From NCBI RefSeq assembly GCF_000372725.1, contig NW_005201192.1:124001-188000 (forward strand): a stretch of 64,000 nt of DNA. Direction: 5' to 3'. Shown here piece by piece: positions 51,785 through 62,573 of the stretch (its first letter is position 1; every line of letters begins with the position of its first letter). Origin of the DNA: Emiliania huxleyi CCMP1516. Taxonomy: Eukaryota; Haptophyta; Isochrysidales; Noelaerhabdaceae. The position numbers were made by a program, and so were the translations under genes. Below the pieces are notes generated by a model. That model was not told the origin of the DNA. It saw only the letters and a list, made by a program, of their open reading frames with translations, and did not search any database.

Positions 51785-53002
51785 TTCTGCGTCAGCCTGC
51801 GCTGCCCGGGCGGGTGCGGTCTCGGCGCTCGCCGGCGCGTCCTCGCGCCGCCAACCAGCGTCCTCCTCAGGCGACAGGAAGCTGGGCGGAGCAACCCCGT
51901 TTTGGCGCGGGGCGACGGCTTTGGGTGGAGTCTAGTCGGCGGCGTTGTGTGTGGTGCTCTCCGAACGGACTCTGCCGGGGTCTTGGGTTTGGAGAGAGAG
52001 AGTGGGAAGTGGCGAAAGAGGCGATGAGTGGCGGCCGCGGCGGTGTATATGAGGTGGAGCGACCACCCACATGAACACGTCTTTACATGAAATGGCGTTA
52101 CATGACATTTGCAAGCACATCCCGCCGACGAATCAGAGAGAGAGAGGTTTTTAGCAATACCAGAGAATTAGATTTTTCCCTTGATTTTCCGCCGCTCTTT
52201 TCCGTGTCAAGGCGGGAGCGACACATTTTCTGCTGCGAAGCTAAACTCTTCTCGGACGGACGAAAGGAGTCTCGCCTGTCCTCCCTGCCGAAGAGGAGAG
52301 CAGACACAGGCGATTCAAAGGTCGCTGCTCCCTGAGACGGCACAGTCTGGCCGCAGCGACGCGTGCCGCGAGCGAGAGGCTGACTCGGAAGACACAGTCG
52401 AGGGCTTATGTCGGCAAGCAGTCGGCGGCACTATCGAGTGGCTAAAGTGGCTGAAGGCCAAAGCCGCTGCTCCAGGGCGTCGAACGCGCGTCGAGCCGCA
52501 GCGGCATCCGACCGATGGTGATGCTCGGCGGCGCCGGTGGCGCCTACAGAGACTTCTTCCACCCGGAGAATGACGACGCCCTCTCGGTGCGAGCACTCTG
52601 TGATCAGACCGCTGAGCTCGGTGCGATGCTCTATAGCTCGATGCTGCGACGCTGCGGCGTACGGTCACCGATGCTGATAGCTGAGGCAAGGTACCGAAGC
52701 CGAAGTGTCCGGCGCAAAGTTGCGGATTTGCAGTAGGGCCTGCTTTGTACCACTGCGCGGTTTAGCAGGAGTGCCGCGAGATTGAGAGAGCACTCCCAGC
52801 ACTCCAAGCACTGCAGAAGGATTTGGGCGCTCTCGTAACGGGTTTGTGTGTTAATGACACATTCCTGGTCAGACATAAACAAAGTTTTACGCGGTACAAA
52901 GAACGACACCGTGACCGGGAGCGGAGCTTTCAACTCACACGCACACACTCTCTCGGGCGCGTGCCCTCGCCAGAGACGCCATACTCGCGTGTCACGCGTC
53001 GG
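51785..53002. other. gene-poor stretch
   Basis: 52515-52736 could encode DFFHPENDDALSVRALCDQTAELGAMLYSSMLRRCG, which looks protein-like but has no family or clear exon limits. 51980-52120 is purine-rich. No repeat family recognised. Confidence 0.35.
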
Positions 53003-53623
53003 TCACTTGCTGCGCTTCTTCGCCTGCGCCTGCTTGCGGCGCTCGCGGAGCACTGCGCGGCGCTCTGACGCGGCCTTGACCCGCTTGCGCCGCCACTGCA
53101 TGTACTGCTCCTCGTGCTTCTGGCGCCAAGCTTGGTATGTGGCGGACTCCAGGTCGTACGCCCGCTTGCCGCTCAGCAGCAGCCGAGCGAGCTCGTCACG
53201 CTCCTTTGGCCCAATTACCGTGGCGTCCGCCAGGCCGTACGCCGCGCGCATGCGGCGCACCTCGATGATCGGCTCCTCCATGCAGTCCTACAGTACGCGG
53301 CACGAGGGCAAAGGGGGTTGGTCGGGCGGTTACGAGACTGGAGCGTTAGGCATGGGAGAGGGTGCGCGAACCGTGCGGATGGTCCGCTCGTTCTTGAGCC
53401 ACACCATACGGTGTACAAAGAAGGTGGCGTTCGAGATGGCCATCTCGTTGATGATGTGCTTGAGCAGGCCCAGCCAGGCCGCTGCTGCAACTTAAAGTTG
53501 CGTTCGCCGCATTTTTACTTGTACACTCCAGCTATCGGTGCTGGATGGAGCACTTGGAGCGCGGTTCGTACCCTGATGGTGGGTGTGCAGCATCACACCT
53601 GAGAACTGCGTCCTTTCAACCAT
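53003..53623 (-). CDS. small basic protein, conserved-looking, unrecognised
   Basis: Three exons, 53623-53572, 53484-53372 and 53287-53003, with GT donors, join in phase to 149 aa: MVERTQFSGVMLHTHHQ, AAAWLGLLKHIINEMAISNATFFVHRMVWLKNERTIRT, then DCMEEPIIEVRRMRAAYGL and a strongly basic C-terminal helix (WRQKHEEQYMQWRRKRVKAASERRAVLRERRKQ). Perfect phase continuity and lack of low complexity support a real gene. The size and basic helix recall mitochondrial ribosomal or respiratory-complex accessory subunits, but I cannot name it. It is divergent from the GDPD gene, with about 97 bp between start codons, so they probably share a bidirectional promoter. Confidence 0.72.
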
Positions 53624-53720
53624 GCGAGGAGGGGGCGTGACATACGCCGAGTTGGCCGTGTCACCATCTCCGACGGTGGAGTCGCGCCAGACTCCGCGGT
53701 GCTCAAGACTGTGCAGCTTC

Positions 53721-55617
53721 ATGCCGGCGGCCCTCCTCACGTCCCTGGCCCTCGGGCAAATGGTCGCTAGCGGCGGCGACTTCCTGACGCGCAACGGATT
53801 CGCGACTCTCGTGCGCGCCCCACCTGTCCCTGCTTCCCCAGGAGGCGTCGCCACCACACGTCGCGGGATAGCCTCGGCCGCACCGCACGAAGAGGGGATA
53901 GCCTCGGCGGCACCGCCATGGCGCGGGATAGCCTCGGCCGCACCGCGCTGATTCACGGCATAATCGCGGATGTGAGGGCGTGACGCTCGCCAAAGACTGT
54001 TTGTGATGATGCCGCAGGGACCCCGCCCCGAGTTCCTCGTTGCGACCATGCGCTCGTCTTCCACGATCAAGCACGACCTCGAGCAGTGCCTCAAGCAGCC
54101 TCCGTCCTTTTTCGAGCAGCACACCTTTAGCATCGGCCACCGCGGTGCGTGCATGCAGTTCCCAGAGCACACGGCTGAGTCATACGTGGCGGCGGCGGCA
54201 ACCGGGGCCGGCATCATCGAGTGCGATGTGGCGGTGACCAAGGACGGCGAGCTCGTGTGCCGCCATTCGCAGTGCGACCTCCACACCACCACCAACATCC
54301 TGCTCACCTCGCTCGCTGACAAGTGCACGGAGCCCTTCAAGCCCGCAGATCCTGACAGCGGCACTGGTGCTTCGGCTAAGTGCTGCACGTCAGACATCAC
54401 CCTCGCGGAGTACAAGACACTGTGCGGCAAGATGGACGGAATGGATTCGACGGCCACGACCGCCGACGAGTACGTCAAGGGGACCGCCGCCTGGCGAACC
54501 GACCTCTACTCCACCTGCGGAACCGTCGTCTCTCACGCGGAGTCCGTGGAGCTCATCAAGAGCCATGGCGCGCTCTTCACGCCCGAGCTCAAGGCTTACA
54601 CGCCGGGCGCGCGCCGGGCCCCCGAGATATGTAGGATTGGGCTGCTGCGGGACGCACGCTTGAGTTCCGCCCTGCTGCAGGCGTCGGCATGCCTGCCTAC
54701 AACACGATCCGCCAGAAGCTCATGGATGAGTACACGAGTGCGGGCGTGGCGCCGTCGGATGTCTGGCTGCAGTCGTTTGTGGAGCAGGATGTGATGTACT
54801 GGCTGGCGGCCTCGCCCGCTGGCTTTGGCCCGCAGGCGGTGATGCTCGACAACAACTACACGGACGGCACGGCAGGCGGCTTGATCGACGCCTTTGACAG
54901 GCTCTCGTCGGCCGGCGTGAAAATCCTGGCGCCTCCGATGCAGATGCTCGTCAAGGTTGGTGCTTGACGGGCTGCGGCCCCTTTTCTCCCCTGCTCCCCT
55001 CACGGAGAGTGCTCCTCCCCCGGCACGCACCGCAGGTGGAGGCAGGCGAGTACCTCCCGTCAAACTACGCGATGGCGGCCAAAGCCAAGGGCTTCGAGCT
55101 GATCACTTGGACGCTCGAGCGGTCGGGTCCGCTCGTGTCGGGCGGCGGCTGGTGCGTGAGTGTGCTGCGTGAGATCGCCCGTGATCGAACACAATAAGGA
55201 AGCTACTCACCCCCCTCGGTACAACCATGCACTCTCATACGCATATTTCCGAACAGGTACTACGGCACCTCGAACGACCACACCAAGGTGGACGGCGACA
55301 TGCTCGACCTCACGCACACGCTCGCCACAAAGGTCGGCGTGGTACACACAATCCGAACTTCTGTGAGTGGCGCCCCAACAGACATTGCGCTAAGCTTCCG
55401 CCCTCCGCTGTAGCTCGGCATCTTCAGCGACTGGCCAGCCACGACCACGTTCTACGCAAACTGCATGCTCAAGCCTCGCATCTCGATCGGCGAAGCGTGC
55501 GACCCTCTTCGCCCGGCTTGCGCCTCCGGACTCGCTTGCCTCCCGAAGCCGCACTCGCGCCGCAAGCTCATGTTCGCCTCGACGGACAAGTGCGCCGCGG
55601 ACTATACGTGCATGTGA
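53721..55617 (+). CDS. secreted glycerophosphodiester phosphodiesterase
   Basis: GDPD hydrolyses glycerophosphodiesters to glycerol-3-phosphate and an alcohol. Exons 53721-53810, 54018-54606, 54681-54955, 55036-55151, 55257-55338 and 55414-55617 join in phase to 451 aa; intron 2 has a GCGCGC donor, the others GT. Family motifs: [52 protein letters not shown] (catalytic His pair and metal-binding Glu/Asp), [46 protein letters not shown]. The first exon encodes a signal peptide ([18 protein letters not shown]) nearly identical to that of the phytase-like gene at 58.4-60.6 kb. The C-terminal tail ([23 protein letters not shown]) also resembles that gene's tail. Intron 1 contains three copies of a GGGATAGCCTCGGC unit. 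Likely extracellular phosphorus scavenging. Confidence 0.93.
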
Positions 55618-56126
55618 GCCTTCGCGAGGCCGCGTGCAAGCGTGGATCCGCGGAATGCGGGAGCCCAAGCGCGGATCCGCGGAATGCGGGAGCCGGCCCT
55701 CAAGGCTGGGCCCCCACCTAGTCGCGACAAGTGGTGCGCTAGTCGCACTCCCCTTTCTAGCGTGATCCACGGACTCAACACAAGCCGCAGGCTTCGCAAG
55801 ACGGTGTCCGGCGGGTTGGTGAACTGTATAAGTGCGTGTACATATGGAGAGAGACAACATCGACAACCAACACGCCCGTCGCCCGAACGTAAGTTCGGCT
55901 GAGTTGACGATGCATGTGTGCAGCGCTCCGGCTCAGCCGAGCCAGCCGCCGTACGAGTATGTGTCCCCGCCACCCTGCTCGCTCCTGACTCTGTTCTCGA
56001 GCAAGCGAGCGGCGGGGCTAGCCACGCCCTGTTGCACAGCTGTCGACGTCGCTCCGGCAACCGCGGACGCCGCGGACGCCGTTCCACCTGGCACCTCCGC
56101 CGAGAGAGGCGCGGACGGCTACCTCG
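55618..56126. other. intergenic with short tandem repeat
   Basis: Two copies of GCGGATCCGCGGAATGCGGG lie at 55645-55700. The opposite-strand DUF3712 frame stays open across this region but loses similarity near 56127, so its last exon may lie here. Confidence 0.45.
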
Positions 56127-57689
56127 CTCCTCGGGCTCCGCATACGCGATCTGCATCGCGCTGCCCGTGCCCCGCCCCACCACACCGACCCTGAGGTCGA
56201 GAGAGATGTCGAGCCCCACTGTCACTGCGCCCTTTGCGAGCAGCTCGAGGAGTAGCGTGTTGAGGGTGGTGGCGGGTGCGCGCAGAACGATCGGGAAGGC
56301 GCGGTCCGACGGGCGGCGCGAGAAGGCCGCGAGTGCGAGCGGCGGGTCGAGCCGCGGCATCGTGACGGAGCCAACCTTGGAGCCGCCGTAGACGATGCCT
56401 ATCGAGATTGCCTGGACCGAAGCCGAGACGTTGAACGGGTTGGATACGCGGCAGGCCGCGGAGGCGTGGACGACTGCGTCGCCCCACGGGTTGACCAGCT
56501 TGCTCGTCACCAAGCCAGTGAGCGCCTGCGGGACGTCCAGCGACATTGCGATCTCGTCGAAAAAGTGCGCGCCGCCTGGGCGGCCTGGAAGCGACGTGTC
56601 GAGGCGCAGAGACGAGAGCGCGGCATCAAACAGCGGCTCGCTGGCGGCGGTGATGACAGCGGTCAACCCTGTCGACGCCCTGCCCGACACGTAGTCATGG
56701 AGCACCGCGCGAAACGCATCCGACTCCTCGTCGGGGACGGCGAGATGCCCAGTAAGCGAGAGTGAAGTGACTCCTCTCCGCATGCTGACGGGTCCGACCG
56801 TCGACACCTTTGCGAAGGCCGTGCCGTCGCTTGTCAGGATGGAGAAGTCGAGCACGCCGATGGACAGGAGTTGGAAGGACGACGGGTTCCGGATGCGCAC
56901 CCCCATCGAAAGCGCGACGGTGGCGTTGCCTTGGTTTGGCTGAAGCTCGAACGAGTCGATCAGAGGGTCGAGTCCCCCCGCGCCTCTGAGGTGTAGCCGT
57001 TTCACAAGCGAGAGCTGGCGGAAGTGGCCGAGCAGCGGCACATGCACGTCCACCCATCCAGCCACGTCGAGCTCGAGCTCCGACTCCTGCACCACCGCAG
57101 CGCTCAGGGCCTGGAGTGGACCGAGCCCGAGCGGCACAGCCATTGGGCCGGCGATGGTGATTGGCACCGCACCGCCTCTGTCGAGCGAAATCCGACCCAC
57201 CTCCAGCCGGCCCACCACCCCACCACCGTGCACGACGTCGAGGCTGGCAGAAGTTATGCTGCAGCCCACAGGAAGAGGAATCAGGTCGAGAACGCCTGTC
57301 GCCTCGACGAGCAGCGAGCTTCCGTCGCCAGCCGCGAGGCTGAAGGTTTCCAGCTTCAGCACGGAATTGCCAACGACGGTCTGCACAGCCGCCCTCGCAA
57401 TCACCAGCACAAATACGAGGGCGATGAAAGCGAGGCACAACTGAGTCCGGCGACGAAAGCGAGGCACGGCTGGCTGCGGGTGTTGGTCGTTTGTGTCAGC
57501 AGGTCTGTTGTGGGTCCGTTTCTTCGCGAGCGGCGAGCTACAGGCGACGGCGACTGGCAGAACATCATGCGACTCAGCCCGCGGCATGATGTCGGACGCG
57601 CATAAGGAGAGGAGTCGCTGCAAGGACAGACTGTTTTCTGTGATCATCGCTCGGCTGAGGCGGGCAGCGCGCGGAGCTGGTTGCTGCAC
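56127..57689 (-). CDS. membrane-anchored DUF3712 / LEA2-like protein (3' end unresolved)
   Basis: About 520 recognisable residues. A cytosolic basic N-terminus precedes one membrane segment at residues 84-103 (LCLAFIALVFVLVIARAAV). A tandem of immunoglobulin-like beta domains follows, with LEA2/DUF3712 signatures: MGVRIRNPSSFQLLSIGVLDFSIL and ACRVSNPFNVSASVQAISIGIVYGGSKVG. The pattern NPS/NPF followed by an LxIGxxxF strand repeats about every 200 residues. DUF3712 proteins are known from fungi as single-pass secretory-pathway or vacuolar membrane proteins of unknown function. After GTGSAMQIAYAEPEE the sequence becomes Arg-rich and non-conserved, so a splice or stop has been missed. The start could also be at internal Met residues 15 or 35. 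Confidence 0.72.
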
Positions 57690-58446
57690 ACGTCGAGCTC
57701 CTGCAGACCAGCCAGTCAGTCAGCGCCCAGTCCAGAGCGGGGCCTTGGTTCCTTCTTCCGCCGTGACTTTTGAATTGACGCGACCTTCAAGTTATTTGAC
57801 GGAATTACCTCGCATTCATTCAAGAAATTTTCAGTGTACGTACGCACTTTTAGCTTTCTGGGAGAAAAGGGAGAGGGGGTTGTAGCTCTTACTGTGCCGT
57901 ACGAAAGTGTGGAACAGGTTGGAGCAGCAGCTCCTGAGCAGCTAGCTGAGCACGGCGCCGCAGGCGCCTGTTGAATAGGTCCAGGTGATAGCCCTGGATG
58001 GGCAATGCATACGCCTAGTCGAGGAGAGTCTCTGCAGGATGTCAGACGCGGCATCATGTCGGACGCGCATAAGGAGAGGAGTCTCTGCAGGGAGACTGAA
58101 CGGCTGTCGGGCTGAGGCCCCCCTGCACTTCTAAGCTCATCCCTGCTGCTAGAGAGGGGGGGAGGGGGGGGGTCAAGACGTTGATATACCGATTTCTGCT
58201 ACCGTACTGGGACCTCGTAGCGCATTGCACCAAACCAGCCCCTTCACACGTGTACACACAGCGACACGCTCCAGACACGACATCCCTGCCCGCCGCTGCG
58301 CGCTCCCGGCTGCCGTCTGGCGTGTACATCTAAAACGGCTGTCTTCAGCCGCATGCACCCCCCCCCCCCCCCGCACACACGCAGAAAGCAGGAGTTCGAG
58401 CAGGAGTGCAGTGCAAATCTGCGGATACCGCAGTCCTCGTCCGCGC
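57690..58446. other. intergenic with partial duplication of a neighbouring 5' region
   Basis: About 45 bp at 58050-58095 (ATGTCGGACGCGCATAAGGA and flanks) duplicates 57585-57630 from the first coding part of the DUF3712 gene, in the same orientation. 58357-58372 is a C run. No further gene supported. Confidence 0.5.
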
Positions 58447-60593
58447 TCAGAGGGCGAGGCACTTGTGCGCGAGGGCTGCCGGCACGTCGGGGCTGGAGCC
58501 GAAGAGCATCTCGCGCGACGGGCCCATGCCTTGCTGGTAGACCGCGAGGCAAATGGATCCCTTGGGGCACGAGTTCGCCTCGCCGCAGTCGGGCGCGTCC
58601 GAGAGGGCGGGTGGCGACGAGTCCGGGAAGTGGCCTGCCCCGGCGGCGAAGACGGCGTCGTGGAAGCAGACCATCATCCAGCGCGTGTCAAAGGTCTGGC
58701 CCAAGTCGGGCGCTTCGGCGGGGATGAGTCCGAACTGGTTGACCGCAGGGAAGTTCGTGTCGGTGCCGGCGATGTAGCAGTGCTCGTCGTAAATCATAAG
58801 CTGCTCCGTCGTCCACTGCGAGAAGGCGTAGGTGAAGACGCCGTTGCCGTCGACATCGAACGGGTCGGCGACGTTCATGTAGTTTGCGAGGCACATCTTC
58901 TTAAACGTGTGGTCGTCGTTCTTCTCGTTCAGGTCGATGATGCAGATGCGGTTGTTCTGAGCAGCAGACGCGACCGACGACCGATGAGTGGTGGTCGGGC
59001 CGGGGTGGGCATGGGGGCGGGGGAGGGGGGAGGCGCGCGGCGAGCGCTCACACCGGCATCCCCTGACTGAGCTTGTTCTTGTCATTGGGAAAGCCCGAGC
59101 GCTCGGCCACGGCGATCTTGCTCGATGAGCCGGGGAGCGGGTACGCGTCGGCGATGCAGCACGCCCCGTCTTCGAAGGGGTAGAAGCCGGCAAAGGAGGT
59201 GAAGGCGAGCGGATCGGCCATGATGTTGAAAACGCGGATGCCGGGCTCGCCGCGCGCGGCGAGTGTCGAGCCGCCGTTGCGCTCGATGAATCCGATGACG
59301 AGGTTGTTGCCCATGGACACGAGCCCCTCGTAACCGCCGCTCGAGCCGTGTCTGACGTACTCAGACGCGTCGGCGGTTGCGTCGTCTGAGATCTTGCACT
59401 CGTTGGTGGCGAGGTCGGCGAGGGAGCAGTGCACCTTGTCGCCCTTGGAGGTGAGGTACTTGCCGTTGAATTCGCCGGTGGTCGAGTCGATGTCTGGCGT
59501 GCGGACCATCGGGCCCTTCACCTTGCCGGTCGAGGCGTCGATCGGGAAAAGGGCGGGCATCAGCTCGTCGCCGATGATGCCTAAAGGGCACAGAGCGTGT
59601 GTGTGTGCGCTGTACTTCCCCTGAAGTGGGTGGGGGGAGGGGAGAGGGGGGGGAAGCGTGTGAGCGCGCCGTAAGTGTGATTGATCATAGCGAAGCCCTC
59701 CACGTCAAAGTCGCGGCCGGTGAGGACGCGCGCGGACTTGTAAGACGCGCCGCCGAGCTCAGCCTTGGGGGTCTCCCACGTGCCATCGGGCACCTTGTAG
59801 GCCACTTGGATGTCGGCTCCGTTCTCCCACCGGATGTGGCCGTCGGGGTCGTGCAGCAGCATGATGCCTTTGGAGACGGCGGTGTTCCACTTTGGGAAGG
59901 TGGCCTCGCCGTGGCGGTAGGCGAAGGGAAAGTTGAGCTCAATCCTGAACGAATGGCGCGGGCGATGAGGGAAGGGGTGGTGATGGCGAGGGGAGGGGTC
60001 GGCCGGCACACAGGTTGAGGTGCAAAGGGTAGTCCCACGAGTTTGCTGCATTGCCAAAGCCATTGTCAGTGAGGCACAGGAACTGGTTGGCAGCGACTTG
60101 GCCGGTTGCGTCCATGTACCGCTCGATGTCCGAGAAGCCAACCGACGGGACGTAGTCCCACGGGCCTGCCTCCATTCCGCACCAGGCCGAGGCAAAGTCC
60201 GTGTCGGAGCACGTCGGGTTAGAGGGCGAGTTGCCGTCAGCCGCCTTCTCGGTGCCGGAGGTGATGCCGTCCAAGACGGTTGGAACGGGGCCGATGGACG
60301 TCCCAGTGCCGAAAGACTTGGTCCCTGCGTAGTGCGCCTGGCCAACTAGGTAGTGCTCGAGCGACTGAGGCGGGTGACGACAAGCTGAGTGATGTGCGCG
60401 CTCGACGAGTGATGTGACGAGGATGAGCGCACTCGGCGAGCGGTGTGCGCCATCACAAACGATACGTTGGGCGGCACAAAGAGGTGATAGGTGCGTGCTC
60501 GAGAGGAGTGATTGTGTTACGTACCAGTCCGTTGCGCGTCAGGAAGTCGCCGCCGCTAGCGAGGGCCAGGGACGTGAGGAGGGCCGCCGGCAT
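58447..60593 (-). CDS. secreted phytase-like esterase (PF13449-type)
   Basis: Exons 60593-60525, 60364-60012, 59944-59670, 59580-59054 and 58956-58447 join in phase to 577 aa; intron 3 has a GCGCGC donor. The family (esterase-like activity of phytase) is a beta-propeller often linked to phosphoester hydrolysis. Signs: SIGPVPTVLDG, QFLCLTDNGFG, FPFAYRHGEATFPKW, GRDFDVEGFAMINHTYGIIGDELMPALFPID, IAVAERSGFPNDKNKLSQ and WMMVCFHDAVFAAG. The signal peptide ([15 protein letters not shown]) is encoded by its own short exon, almost identical to that of the convergent GDPD gene. The tail CPKGSICLAVYQQG ... REMLFGSS resembles the GDPD tail. The two enzymes probably act together outside the cell on organic phosphorus. 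Confidence 0.86.
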
Positions 60594-60937
60594 GAAGCTG
60601 CACAGTCTTGAGCACCGACGGAGTCTGGCGCGACTCCACCGTCGGTGATGGTGACACGGCCAACCTCGGCGCTGTGTGTCAACCCCAGAGCTTGGCAACC
60701 TTAGTGGCCGCAGGCCACACGCCCGTAGGGCGTGAACTCGTCGCGCGCGTAAGCGCGCGAAGAAAATTTTCAGAGATAAGTACGTACTTACCCTGGGGAA
60801 GGCCTTGTTTTCACGTCCTTAGCGAGTGATGCAATCACGTTCTTGTTTTGCCCAAAACAAGACCGTGCTCGCACGTTCTTATTGGCTGTGGCAAAGACAC
60901 GCTCCGCCTCCTTCGCCGTCGCCAGCGGCGCTGCACC

Positions 60938-61262
60938 ATGCAGGCGTACTTTCCGCCCGCCGATGCAGCGGCGCCCGCGGCCGCCGGCGCGGGCGAGGCG
61001 GCAGACGGCTCTGACCAGCGGACAGCGGCACTACCCGCGGGCGCGCCGGCGCCGCCGCAGGCGGCTGCGTCCGGCCCCGAGGTGGCAATGCCGTCGTACC
61101 AGCCGTGGAAGCAGTCCCGGCCGGAGTGGAAAGGCTGCACTGCAGAGCAGTGGGCCGCCTCCCGCTGCAAGACCGACGACTACATCGCACCCACGATGCC
61201 CAAGGGTTCTGCGCCCGGCAAGATGTGGTCCTTTGGCGTCTGCCAAAAGGGGGCGGCTGTTG
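60938..61262 (+). CDS. hypothetical protein, first exon(s)
   Basis: From MQAYFPPADAAAPAAAG, an Ala/Pro-rich leader leads to a folded-looking stretch: PEVAMPSYQPWKQSRPEWKGCTAEQWAASRCKTDDYIAPTMPKGSAPGKMWSFGVCQKG. The frame runs on to 61333, but a GTACGA donor near 61263 suggests splicing. The next coding segment at 61458 may be its continuation, although I could not find a junction with the right phase. No family recognised. The upstream 344 bp hold no feature beyond a TACGTAC motif near 60780. Confidence 0.45.
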
Positions 61263-61457
61263 GTACGAAGCAGTGGTCGGCGTGGGAGGGTGGGGTGGGT
61301 GCGCCGTGGGTGCGCTGTTTGTGTACATCTTAACAAGTGCTCCGAGCGCTTAACTATAATTCTTTTTTGCCCGAGGGCGCTTCTTTTTCTCAAGACCGTA
61401 AAATCACGACCGTACAATCATTTGCCGCGTGTCTTCGAGCGACAGTTTGGCCCAACC

Positions 61458-61850
61458 ATGTCTGGCCCTCGAAGGTCTGCTTGGTTCTTGCGGCATCAGG
61501 CGGCCATGATCGAGGACCGCCAGTCGAAGACGCTGCTGACTGACGAGACCGTGCAGCGGCTGCGGGCGCAGCGGCAGCGGCAGTGGCAGAAGGTGGCGGC
61601 AGACTTCAACAAGCGCCTGGATGAAGCGAATGAGCGCGCGGACGCATCAATCGCAGCGTGGCTCGCGGCTCACAAGGAGCGCGTCGCGCTCGGCATGACG
61701 ACCGACGGTGGGACCACGACCGACCACTGCGACACCGAAGGTATGACCGAGGAGGTCGCGGCCGAGAACGCGCCGCTGGTGAACGGCCAGGGATACGTTT
61801 GGGCCGAGGGCTACGGCGGCCGCCCCGGCTGGGTTCTCTGCGTAGATTAG
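61458..61850 (+). CDS. hypothetical helical protein
   Basis: 130 aa from MSGPRRSAWFLRHQAAMIEDRQSKTLL. A long amphipathic helix (DETVQRLRAQRQRQWQKVAADFNKRLDEANERADASIAAWLAAHKERVAL) is followed by an acidic linker and an aromatic end, NGQGYVWAEGYGGRPGWVLCVD. The frame is open upstream through VFERQFGPT, which may be coding if it is the second exon of the preceding entry. No family recognised. Confidence 0.5.
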   Translation: MSGPRRSAWFLRHQAAMIEDRQSKTLLTDETVQRLRAQRQRQWQKVAADFNKRLDEANERADASIAAWLAAHKERVALGMTTDGGTTTDHCDTEGMTEEVAAENAPLVNGQGYVWAEGYGGRPGWVLCVD

Positions 61851-62573
61851 GGCCAGGATAGGGCCAGGAGCCGCCGACGTCCGGCGCGAGGACCGGCTAT
61901 TGCGCACAGAAGCGAGCGGAGCGAGCCGAAGAGAAAATTTGAGGCTTAAGGTCGTACTTGCATGTATGTACGTCCCTGTTTTGACAGTACGTACGTAGTG
62001 TCTGAAGTACGTCCGTGATTGAGCTGAGGCGCACGTACGCGAGGGGCGCTGGCGTGTCGTCAGCAAGGTCGTGTGGGCTGGGGGCATTTCCGCCCACGTT
62101 CTTGCAATACGTACTTGATTTCACGGTCGTGAAAGCAAGGTTGCCAAGCTCTGGTCAACCCCCCCCAAATGTTTCGAACCTGTGTGCCGAGAGAGAGTTG
62201 GGCTCGTTGAATTCTTTTAATTAATGGAGTTTACTCCTAAAATTCTAGTACTGGACCGGGACTGGCGCGCGGCAAGAAACTCGCGGATGGGGGATGGGAC
62301 ACCCCGAAGTGCGAAGACGGTCACAAGACGGAAGAGCCAAGTCTTGCCCCAAGTGCAAAACGCGCGCGTCGCCCATCTCTCAACATGGAGAGATGCCTGC
62401 ACTACTATTTATTTATAAACGCGCGCGAAGTGCTCCACAAGCTGGAGCTCAAACCCACGAACGATTGTACACAGCGCCAGCCTCCCGCCCAAACTAACAA
62501 ACAACTGTAACTGTACTGGGTGACTGCGGTGCTCGACATGGATCGTGAGAGGCGAGGCATGCCATGGTGAGCC
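61851..62573. other. intergenic, GTACG-rich
   Basis: The motif GTACGTAC and variants recurs between 61950 and 62110, and a poly-C tract lies at 62160. No gene supported. Confidence 0.45.

Noticed and set aside
58225-59070. 281-codon plus-strand frame
   Set aside because: It is antisense to the phytase-like exons; the minus strand splices in phase and carries the family motifs.
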